Assembly: GCA_003990745.1 (NCBI GenBank)
Contig: RBNI01001256.1
Coordinates: 1-23,445, forward strand
DNA from: Jimgerdemannia flammicorona
Taxonomy: Eukaryota > Mucoromycota > Endogonomycetes > Endogonales > Endogonaceae
Direction: 5' to 3'
Length of the DNA stretch: 23,445 nucleotides
Made by a program: the position numbers and the translations under genes. How positions within the stretch are numbered: the first letter of the stretch is position 1; the number at the start of each line of letters is the position of its first letter. Positions 11,606-19,984 of this stretch are shown piece by piece. The notes under the pieces are model-generated. The model was given only the letters and a program-made list of their open reading frames with translations. It was not told where the DNA came from and did no database searches.

Positions 11606-12738
11606 TCATCGGCATTATACCAAATAACATAATGTTTGATAGCAGTATACTTGTTGTACTGTGGCACAAACACTCTGTTGGCGCTCTTAGATGAGCGGCT
11701 TGAAGTTGATGAGTGGCTGGTCCTTGTAGAAGCAGAGGAAACAAATGGGGAAGGCAAAGCCTTATGCACTTGCTTGACCCCTTTTACAGAACCCACTGTC
11801 TCAGCAGGGGTGAGGGGGCAAGGACCCCAGTGGGCCTTCATAGGTACACCAAGATGTCCAGAACAGCTATGGCAGTTCGGCGCAGCAGAGGCCAAAGTCA
11901 CACTCACACCCTTTCCCTTTTTCGCAGCCCCCGCAGGCATGGTGATAGAGGGTGGGAGAGTGGGGTCACTCTTTTTCAGCCAGGCAGAACCAGTAGCAGC
12001 AGAAGCAAACATGCATTTGGCATCTGGAGTAACAATCTCGGGGCACTTCTCAAGCTCCTCAATTATGACTTTGCAGGTGGCAGCAGAAATCCCATCTTAT
12101 AGGGAGGAGGATGCAAGGATGGTCAGGTGGATGGCATTGGCAGTGGCTTTGACAGTGGCAGCAGTGGCAAGATGGCGAGACTGATGTACAACAATGTCAA
12201 AACCATGGAACAGGAACAAGTTCGTCTTGGCCCAGTCAGTGGCAGTGAGGGTAGTGATGTTCTTGCTAACCCCTTGAGTGATATCAATAGACACACCAAA
12301 AAATTGATGGGCATCCGAAGAACTAGTCATGGCCTTGTCAATTTCAGCATGCTGGTCCTTAGCATGCTGGGTGGCAGTATCTTGATCAGAGACAGCAGCC
12401 TCGATTGCAGCAGTAGCACAGCACTTAGCTTCTGCCGAAGCAGTAGAAAGGGTGACGGCATGCTGTTCCTCTGGAAGGAGGGCGATTGAAGCAGCGACCT
12501 TCTTGGAAGGAGTAAACTTCCAATCGGCAACTTGAGCCCTCAAAAAGTTAGCACAGCACTCATGCATGACAGCAACCTTGAGGGTACAGAGCACTCCAGT
12601 GTAAGCAGCATGAAAGCTAGCAGGGACCTCAGTAAGCGAGATGGTCAAGTAGATGGCCAGGTCATCAAAACTCACCAAATCGGTGAAAGAAGCTTTGGAG
12701 ACAGCAGCATCAACATCTACATTCATGTTATCTGTCAT
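11578..12738 (-). pseudogene. PLE ORF1: gag-like protein, left copy with one nonsense mutation
   Basis: This 386-codon frame starts at ATG 12738-12736, nine bases after the 5' pLTR, and ends at TAG 11580-11578. It aligns without net indel to 13946-15106. The N-terminal half is Ala/Ser/Thr-rich with helical, possibly coiled-coil, character. The C-terminal part has the knuckle CHSCSGHLGVPMKAHWGPC (C-x2-C-x10-H-x3-C) and a basic/Ser-rich stretch. A single TAA at 12097-12099 replaces the CAA seen in the right copy. A second Cys pair seen in the right copy (CNKC) is YNKY here, consistent with two G-to-A changes. The role as an RNA-binding or gag-like partner of the RT is inferred from position and the zinc knuckle. 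Confidence 0.75.
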
Positions 12739-12745
12739 GTTGTGT

Positions 12746-13430
12746 ATTATAAAACAAGTAGATAATAGAGGAATTGTTTAGAGCGAGATGAGATACTGTT
12801 ATAGTAGATATGAAGGTCGGCAGTAAAAGGTCAAACAGTAGAAAATCTTATGTAAATTTTCACCATGGAATAAAACAAGTGGAATAAAGTGTTTTCTGAA
12901 GCAAGATGCAATAGATCTGTAACCCACCCACAGCACCACGATTCGTGGTAGTCTTTATTCAAAAATGAAAACAAAGTTTGAGAAAACAAAGACATAGATC
13001 TAACCCCAGAATTCCAGAAGTAGAATGGTGCATAAGTACCCAAGCCTTGCCCCGATCCAAACAAATGTCCAGATCGGACTTCATCTATCTACACATGTGA
13101 CAGGCCATTAAAAACCCAATATAGAAACAATCAGGAAAAGGTAGCGGTCATGTGATCTAATGTTACACAAACAGTAAACAATGCCAAAAACGGAACTAGA
13201 TCAATGACATATCATGTATTGTCACGTGATTGTCACTTATAGGTTTAAAAACCTAAAAATCATCGGCATCTAAAGGCACAAGTATCAGGCCTAGAGCCTC
13301 ACAACCAGAGTGGAGTAGAGCCTCAGCACCAGAGCGAGCAAAGCGAGCAGAGGTAGACTGGCATCATGGAGCATAGGTATACAGGCGTTAGGCCTAGAGC
13401 CTCGCGCCGGAGGTTGTTCGGTGAGTTTTA
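12746..13430 (-). repeat. PLE pLTR, copy 2 (5' end of left element)
   Basis: This full-length terminal repeat runs, in element orientation, from about 13430 to 12746, and ORF1 begins nine bases later. It carries the same landmarks as copy 1: paired GAGGCTCTAGGCCT motifs, TATAAG box and AATAAA. Its outer end abuts the outer end of copy 3 head to head. Confidence 0.8.
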
Positions 13431-13940
13431 GGTTTTTAAATCTATAAGTGACAATCATGTGACAACACATGATACGTCATTGGTCTAGTTCCATTTTTGG
13501 CATTGTTTACTGTTTGTGTAATATTAGATCATATGACTGGTACCTTTTCCTGATTGTTTCTATATCAGGTTTTTAATGGCCTATCATGTGTGTAGATCAA
13601 TGAAGCCCAATCTGGACATTTGTTTGGATCGGGGCACGGCTTGAGTACTTATACACAATTCTACTTCTGGAATTCTAGGGTTAGATCTGTGTCTTTATTT
13701 ACCCGAACTTTGTTTTCATTTTTGAATAAAGACTACCATGAATTGTGGTGCCATGGGCAGGTTGCAGATCTATTGTACCTTGCTTTGGAAAATACTTTAT
13801 TCTGCTTGTTTTGTTCTGTCATGAAAATTCACATAAGATTTTCTATTGTTTGACCTTTTACCGCCAATCTTCATATCCACCGTAACAGTATCTCATCTCG
13901 CTCTAAACAATTCCTCTATTATCTACTCATTTTATAATAT
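13427..13940 (+). repeat. PLE pLTR, copy 3 (5'-truncated, right element)
   Basis: This copy starts inside the terminal repeat at TTTTAGGTTTTTAAA, corresponding to about position 17318 of copy 4. It therefore lacks the first about 155-170 bp, including both GAGGCTCTAGGCCT motifs. The rest is colinear to TTTTATAAT at the ORF1 side. The lost part is supplied in inverted orientation by copy 2. Confidence 0.8.
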
Positions 13941-13945
13941 ACAAC

Positions 13946-15106
13946 ATGACAGATAACATGAATGTAGATGGCGATGCTGCTGTCCCCAAAGCTTCTTTCA
14001 CTGATTTAGCGAGTTTCGATGACCTGGCCATCTACTTGACCACCTTGCTTACTGAGGTCTCTGCTAGCTTCTGTGCTGCTTGTACCAGAGTGCTCTGTAC
14101 CCTCGAGGTTTCTGCTACGTGCAAGTGCTATGCTGACTTTTTGAGTACTCAAGTTGCTGATTGGAAGTTTACTCCTTTCAAGAAGGTCGCTGCTTCGATC
14201 GCCCTCCTTCCAGAGGAACAGCATGCCATCGCCCTTTCTACTGCTTCAGCAGAAGCTAAGTGCTGCACTACTGCCACGATCGAGGCTGCTATCTCTGATC
14301 AAGATACCACTGCCCAGCATGCTAAGGACCAGCATTCTAAAATTGACAAGGCCATGACTGGTTCTTTGGATGCCTATCAATTTTTTGGTGTGTCCATTGA
14401 TATCACTCAAGAGGTTAGCAAGAATATCGCTACTCTCACTGCCACTGACCAGGCTAAGATGAACTTATTCCTGTTTTGTGATTTTGACATTGTCATGCAT
14501 CAGTCTCGCCATCTTGCTACTGCTACCACTGCCAAAGCCGCTGCCACTGCCGTCCGCCTGACCATCCTTGCATCCTCCTCTCTGCAAGATGGGATTTCTG
14601 TTACTGCCTGCAAAGCCATGGTCAAGGAGCTTGAGAAGTGCCCCAAGATTGTTACTCCGGGTGCCAAACACACATTTGCTTCTGCTGCTGCTGGTTCTGC
14701 CTGGCCGAAAAAGAGTGTCCCCACCCCCCCACCCTCTATTGCCATGCCTGCGGGGACTGCGAAAAAGGGAAAGAGTGTGAGTGTGACTTCGGCCTCTGCC
14801 ACGCTGAACTGCCATAGCTGTTCTGGACATCTTGGTGTGCCTATGAAGGCCCACTGGGGTCCTTGCCCCCTTGCCCCTGCTGAGATAGTGGGTTCTGTAA
14901 AAGGGGTCAAGCAAGTGCATAAGGCTTCGCCTTCCCCATCCATTTCCTCTGCTTCCACTGGGACCAGCCACTTGTAGACTTCAAGCCGCTCATCTAAGAG
15001 CACTACCAGAGCATTTGTGCCACAGTGCAACAAGTGTACTGCCACCAAACATCATGTTGTTTGGTATAATGCCAGTGACATCTGTCCTCTAGTTTCAAAA
15101 AACTAG
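13946..15106 (+). pseudogene. PLE ORF1: gag-like protein, right copy with one nonsense mutation
   Basis: The start ATG at 13946 follows the pLTR end by a few bases and begins MTDNMNVDGDAAV. The frame is open to a TAG at 14975-14977, where the left copy has a Ser codon, and then continues to TAG 15104-15106, giving 386 codons. Predicted features are an Ala/Thr/Ser-rich N-terminal part with helical stretches, a C289-x2-C292-x10-H303-x3-C307 knuckle, and a second Cys/His cluster with C361, C364, H369, H370 and C380 near the C-terminus. The two knuckles and the position before the RT suggest a nucleic-acid-binding gag-like protein; this is inference. The last sense codons form the slippery heptamer for entry into ORF2. 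Confidence 0.8.
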
Positions 15107-16860
15107 AGGTCCCTAGCCCGGAAGTCTTATATGACTTCCTGGTAGTGTGGTTTGGCCCTGATGTCTCCATTCCACATAGGGTAGCAGCCTCAACACCAAT
15201 TGAGGATTTTGTCTTCATGTCTTCTCTTCTCAGTTCTCGCTTAAGTCAGTTTTTCATCTCTCGGTTTCAGATGTTTACTGAGGAGGGCTTTGTTACTGAT
15301 ATACCTCCACCTTGGCTTACCCCCAAGCTCACATATATGCTGAACTTTAGCCCTAAGTTTGTTCTCCCCGAGTTGGCTTCGATGAACAGTACCATTGATC
15401 TGATTTTGTTGTCGTCATTTCAATAGCATCTCAATCTTGCCACCTTCTGGACCTTGATGGGTAATGCTGACAATGTCCTGGAGATCTCCACCTGGGTGCC
15501 ATCTAAATGGCAACTGCTACATTGTATGGAAAATATGCAAATTATGCTCCATATGAGTGCCACTCTAAATCAAGCTGTCTGACCCTCGATAAACATATCC
15601 AGCGCACTTGTACTGAAGAAGTTCTGCTGCCTTCTCAAAGGCGTCCATACTTATGATGACTTCACAGTCTGTCTTACTGACAAAAATCTGGGGATCACCA
15701 TAATTCCACATGCTCTGTATCTCGATGGTCTTCAGTCCCTTCTTTATGATCCTGCATACATGAACGATTTCTCTATGATTGATAATGTTAAGGAATCAGT
15801 GAGGCTGTACCTTCTTGGTCTACTTGAGTTCTGCATCGATGACAGGAATTGTATGTCAATCTGGGATCACCTTATGGAGCCTAGCGATTGTAAGCTACCT
15901 ATGTTTCACGCTTTGCCCAAGGTACACAAAGGGGCATACATGGCATAGCACCCTATCATTGGTGCATTTAACTCTCCCATGACCAAGATTTCGCATTTCC
16001 TATCTCACTTTCTCCACCTGTAGTTGGCCCATCTGCACCATAATGTGGGTTTCTTGCATTATTCACCTCTACGTGATATGCTTGAACTGCTACAATTAGT
16101 TCATTCCGATTATGTAGACATGTCAGATTGTAACTACGTCGCTACTGGAGATTTTACCACCTTCTACACCAGGATCATATTAGATGAGTGCATCGACTGC
16201 CTTACCTTTTTGTCAATGGTGGCCTTCTCCCCTGGCTCTTTGCCACTTGAAGCCATTCTCGGCCTCGTCTGTATTGTCATGACTCATACAATATTCACAT
16301 CCGCCATTAGTTCCTTTTGCTCAGTGACTGGTATTGCTATGGGCACCAATTGTGCTCTGGATCTTGCCAATCTCATTGGTATTGCTCATGAGTTGCGCAC
16401 CTTGCAAGTGCCTGACTATCTGCTCAGCCAAGCTGTTGCTGCTAGACTAAAGTTCCACTGGTATATTGATGATCTTATTGTCTTTACGTCTGCAATTATA
16501 GACTTGGCCTCAATCTTCAGTGCCATGTACCCTCTGTACCATTGTATTGAATAGGAAGTCTTGTCCGCTGGACCGTGCCATTACTTGGACTTGGAAATCC
16601 AAGTAGCACCATTCTGCACAGGCCATTTTGCTAAGTTTCCATATAGTACACAGTTTGTCAACTGGTTGAGCAATCATCCTAGAAAGATGCTCTATCTATG
16701 TATTGTGAATGAGGCCTGCCACCTATTGCTTCTCTGCTCCTCTTGCCATAATTGGCTTAACAAGTGTCAGTCTTTAGCCGAATTCCTGGTTCACAGGAAA
16801 GGATACCCTGTTGATGTTGTAACTGCTCAATTGAGTTTGGTTGATTGGCTTGAAGTCTGA
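15079..16860 (+). pseudogene. PLE ORF2: Penelope-type reverse transcriptase, right copy with nonsense mutations
   Basis: The frame opens after TGA 15076-15078, overlaps ORF1 by 28 nt and ends at TGA 16858-16860. No ATG lies near its start, which favours frameshift entry. PLE signatures in order are LNFSPKFVLPE (about 15,340), TDKNLG (15676-15693), LPKVHKG (15913-15933) followed by HPIIGAFNSP, TGDFTTFYTRI (motif A, 16144-16176), GIAMGTNCA (16330-16356), YIDD (catalytic, 16462-16473), YLDLEI (16582-16599), and a tail with SNHPRKM and HRKGYPVDVV. No GIY-YIG, integrase or RNase H follows. Stops are TAG 15424-15426, TGA 15580-15582, TAG 15946-15948, TAG 16021-16023 and TAG 16552-16554; the four TAGs correspond to TGG in the left copy. 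No frameshift indel is present. Confidence 0.85.
15086..15139 (+). promoter_or_regulatory. Putative -1 frameshift signal, right copy
   Basis: The heptamer A AAA AAC (15097-15103) is read as tcA AAA AAC in the ORF1 frame and is followed directly by TAG 15104-15106. Slipping back one base gives the ORF2 frame (TTC AAA AAA CTA GAG). A perfect inverted repeat CCTCTAGTT (15086-15094) / AACTAGAGG (15101-15109) encloses the site. A second perfect stem GGAAGTC (15120-15126) / GACTTCC (15133-15139) lies 16 nt downstream. All of this is preserved in the left copy. Confidence 0.7.
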
Positions 16861-17149
16861 ACTTCACTTCTCACTCCTCTCCTTATTTCCCACCCCCCAT
16901 TCCCCACTCTGCTTTTTCTCCCCCATTGCTTGTCATCCAATATGACATGGCCCAATGGCTACATCAATAGCTCAACAAGACTCTATGTACCGCTTTGTTG
17001 CATTTTGGTTTCCCTGCAACTGCCCGATGACCAATCATTGTCTGGAAGAATGGTTTTACCATTCTTAATGCCGTCTCAAACACCAGCTTTGCTCTAAGTT
17101 CTCCTTGAAGGCTGCACTGCTCGTACGTGCCATGTGATGTATAAAAATG
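16861..17149 (+). other. PLE 3' untranslated region, right copy
   Basis: This spacer of about 290 bp between the RT stop and the 3' pLTR is pyrimidine-rich in its first third and aligns to 9541-9823 of the left copy. No coding potential is conserved between the two. Confidence 0.6.
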
Positions 17150-17833
17150 TGAAAAATTGCCAGATAATCTCCAGTGCAAGGCTCTAGGCCTGACGCCTGT
17201 GTACCTATGCTCCGTGACACCTGTCTACCTCTGCTTGCTTCACTCGCTATGGTGCCGAGGCTCTACTCTACTCCAGTTATGAGGCTCTAGGCCTGATGTC
17301 TGCACCTTCAGGTACCGATGATTTTCAGGTTTTTAAACCTATAAGTGACAATCACATAACAACATGTGATATGTCATTGGTCTAGTTCCGTTTTTGGAAT
17401 TGTTTACTGTTTGTGTAACATTAGATCATGTGACTGGTACCTTTTCCTGATTGTTTCTATATCAGGTTTTTAATGGCCTGTCACATGTGTAGATCGATGA
17501 AGCCTGATCTAGACATTTGTTTGGATTGGGGTAAGGCTCGGGTACTTATGCACCATTCTACTTCTGGAATTCCAGGGTTAGATCTGTGTCTTTGTTTATC
17601 TGGACTTTGTTTTCATTTTTGAATAAAGACCACCACGAATCATGATGCCATGGGTGGGTTGCAGATCTATTGCACCTTGTTTTGAAAAATACTTTATTCC
17701 ACTTGTTTTATTCTGTTGTGAAAATTTACATAAGATTTTCTACTGTTTGACCTTTTACTGCCGACCTTCATATCCACCATAATAGTATCTCATCTCACTC
17801 TAAACAATTCCTCTATTATCTACTCGTTTTATA

Positions 17834-17835
<2 letters not shown>
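17150..17835 (+). repeat. PLE pLTR, copy 4 (3' end of right element)
   Basis: This full-length terminal repeat carries GGCTCTAGGCCT motifs at about 17181 and 17283, a TATAAG box near 17340, a CCTGAT..ATCAGG inverted repeat and AATAAA near 17622. It ends in TTTTATAAT followed by the A-tail. It is the reference used here to define the 5' truncation of copy 3. Confidence 0.8.

Positions 17836-17866
<31 letters not shown>
17836..17866 (+). repeat. A31 tail at PLE / gene copy B junction
   Basis: This run of 31 A residues directly follows the pLTR end and directly precedes the degraded start codon of gene copy B. In copy A the same place is a 10-A tract after a unique leader, so the run probably combines the PLE A-tail and the gene's own A-tract. 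Confidence 0.8.
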
Positions 17867-17868
<2 letters not shown>

Positions 17869-19984
17869 GAATCCCACACCACTGCTAATGCCATTACCAA
17901 TGCCAGTGTCACTCATACCAAGCATGTTCTCACCATCACCGGCAGTGACAGCTACCTTGGTCACTGCATACCTGCTCTATGAATCGGAGTGTGATGGTAC
18001 AATGAATGCTATATCTGCGTCCTGTGCTGTCATGAGAAAAACTACAACGATTTGAGGGACATGGGTGCCAAGATTATTGTAAGTGTTCTTTTGTAGTTAT
18101 TTGTCAGGGCCAAATGGGGTGGTGGCATAGATGCTAATGTAGATGCTCTTTGATAGGAAATTGACTATGAGCCCCACAAGTGCCTTCACTGTGCCTTCCG
18201 CAATAGCGAGTACACCATCTTTGTGCTGGAAATGACTCGCAACTGGGTCTATCATGGAGAGTGTCTCATCAAGGCTATGGAGAGCAGGAACATTCACCAT
18301 GTCCTACATGAGCTCTCAAAACCAGCTATTCTCTGTGAATTGGGATGATGGTGATTTAGGTACTAAAGGTTCCCTCAGCTTTGCTTTTCAGGATTGGTGC
18401 TGAGTCTCACAACCAGGAGCTCAGGAATCTCTGCAAATTCAGGGAGCTTGAGAATTACTTCAAGGACAACTTCAACAGAGGAAGGTGGTGCATTTTCAGG
18501 TAAAAATACTCTCACTTTCCCTCAGGTTCTCATATGCATGTCCAATGCATCTGATGACTCCCATGCTACTTACAATTTTCTATGCAGGCTCGACTTTCTC
18601 CAGCAATACTTCCTCTTCTGGGCCCCCATGATCCAGAATGAGAGCATTTTTAAAATGAGCATTGGCCATGATGGTCGTTTTGCTCTTGTCAATATCCTCA
18701 ATATCTGCTGTACCATCTACTGTTCCCCACCATGATAGCAACTGTCAAGGTGACCATGGCTGTACCCAGACCCAGACTCAGACCCAGCCTCAGGCTCAGA
18801 TTCAGCTCACGTCAAGGGAACCTCACAGGGTTTCTGCTGGGTCCCTCTGGATGAGCACCACCACTGCTGCATATACTGCCTCATGGGCTGTGAGGCTTTT
18901 TGCGATGATGAAATTGTGTGCATTCTTGGCAATGCAATTGGCGAGCATGAGATTTGGTTCAAGGATGTGTCATATTCTGAGATGAGGAAGGAACTAGAGA
19001 GATAGTGCAATGAGGATGGAAGCCATGGTAGGCACAGAGATGAATGTCGGGATGATGAGCGTTGTGATGGTGGTAGGAAAGAGGATGATAATAACAGAGA
19101 ATGTGATGGCCACCACCATTGTGATGGCAAGTTCTGCCACAGCATTCCTTTGAGGAAGCACCTTAATGATACTACCATTGAGATAGTGCTCAACTTCTTT
19201 GAATATGTCAAATTGGGTGGTGCTGATTTTACTTCTGGTAGACCATGTGGTTATGTCACTATACATCGAATGGAATTATGTTTACATAAAATTCTGCTTA
19301 ATCTCTCTCTTTATGTGCAGGTGACCTCTAGGACATCACTGACAAGCCGGAATCGCTTGAGGAATTCTTCAGGGACCATCGTGATGAGTTCAGGGGCAAT
19401 GATGATAAATGTGACCATGACAAGATTGAGCACCAGAAGTCAGGCAGTGTATTAGATGAGCTGACAAGTAAACTGGACTTCGCTCTAAGCTAGATAACAA
19501 AAAAAAACCCATAATCTTATATAGAATAAGAAAGGCAGTATAAACTAATAAAAACAATGATATGTGTTTTGATTGAGTCAAGTGATGATTGTTTCAAGTC
19601 ATGCCTCAGTCAAACAGTTTATTACTAAAGAAACCTGAATTTTCTAAATTTTAATTTTAGGAGATACAAGTTTCCCACAACTCCTATGCTCTCCAAGCAC
19701 AAACTCTCTCTCAATTGAGCATGCACTGCAACATCATCAGTACATTTATACATCATGGCATGCTTGTTTTTATATTATGATATGGAATATTTAAGTAATC
19801 ATCCTTGTCTTTTTGTCATAGGTAGCAGTGGTGTCAGTGTAAAATGGTCGGGACCATCTGGGCTATAGGAGTGAATATTGAAAATGAGCATCATCATGTG
19901 CAAGTGAATGCTGCAGTACTTTTGACCAATATATTCCATATTGTGATTACAATACTCGGTACCTCAAAGGCCAAACCAATAAAT
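17857..19984 (+). repeat. Direct duplication, copy B (2.1 kb)
   Basis: This is the second copy of 6701-8837. Homology begins in the A-tract and ends at AATAAAT (19978-19984). Beyond it the sequences differ: PLE on the copy A side, unique sequence here. It shares all in-frame stops of copy A that I identified but lacks the two copy A frameshifts. Confidence 0.9.
17866..19493 (+). pseudogene. Unknown five-exon Cys-rich gene, copy B (promoterless)
   Basis: The exons correspond one to one with copy A: 17866-18078, 18157-(unclear), 18392-18499, 18588-19237 and 19321-19493, with introns of 78, 88 and 83 bp at the clear sites. The start codon has become ATA and there is no leader or TATA box, because the PLE A-tail abuts it. 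In exon 4 it keeps the frame that copy A lost (MGCEAFCDDEIVCILGN), and exon 2 lacks the 10-bp insertion. It shares the premature TGA and TAG codons of copy A. Copy B is therefore the better template for reading the protein, but cannot be expressed from its own promoter. Family unknown. Confidence 0.55.

Larger units (their letters stand above)
8838..13430 (-). mobile_element. Penelope-like element, left copy (minus strand)
   Basis: A complete-looking PLE on the minus strand has a 5' pLTR (13430-12746), ORF1 (12738-11578), ORF2 RT (11605-9824), a 3' UTR of about 280 bp and a 3' pLTR (about 9540-8848). It ends in ATAAT plus a short A7 tail (T7 at 8841-8847). Terminal repeats in direct orientation around an RT with PLE signatures, and the absence of integrase, protease or RNase H, fit the pLTR organisation of Penelope-like elements rather than LTR retrotransposons. 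The RT belongs with endonuclease-lacking PLEs (Athena/Coprina type) because no GIY-YIG domain follows it. Both ORFs carry nonsense substitutions but no frameshifts. Confidence 0.8.
13431..17866 (+). mobile_element. Penelope-like element, right copy (plus strand)
   Basis: This mirror image of the left element has a truncated 5' pLTR, ORF1 13946-15106, ORF2 15079-16860, 3' UTR 16861-17149, full 3' pLTR 17150-17835 and an A31 tail 17836-17866. The coding part has exactly the same ORF lengths as the left copy. By eye the two arms are similar over their entire length, with mostly transition differences. The A-tail merges with the A-tract preceding the start codon position of gene copy B. Confidence 0.8.

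Noticed and set aside
14465..15048. Long antisense open frames (168 and 182 codons) over PLE ORF1, with a matching 182-codon frame at 11636-12184 in the other copy
   Set aside because: They mirror the Ala/Ser/Thr-rich ORF1 codon pattern, contain no recognisable motif, and equal length follows from the two copies being colinear. Treated as shadows of ORF1.
16600..16860. GIY-YIG endonuclease after the RT
   Set aside because: The C-terminal part fits the normal PLE RT tail (SNHPRKM..., HRKGYP) and the frame ends directly after it. No GIY or YIG motif is seen.
8838..17866. LTR retrotransposon or DIRS element
   Set aside because: There is no protease, RNase H, integrase or tyrosine recombinase, and the RT motifs are of Penelope type. 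The direct repeats are better read as pLTRs.
17836..17866. Telomeric repeats at PLE ends, as in Athena/Coprina
   Set aside because: Only A-tracts are present; no TTAGGG-like or other short tandem array is seen at either end.
18394..18735. 113-codon open frame in gene copy B
   Set aside because: It reads through the clear GTAAAA...GCAG intron and uses another frame of exon 3; the spliced frame gives a more protein-like exon ending in FNRGRWCIF.
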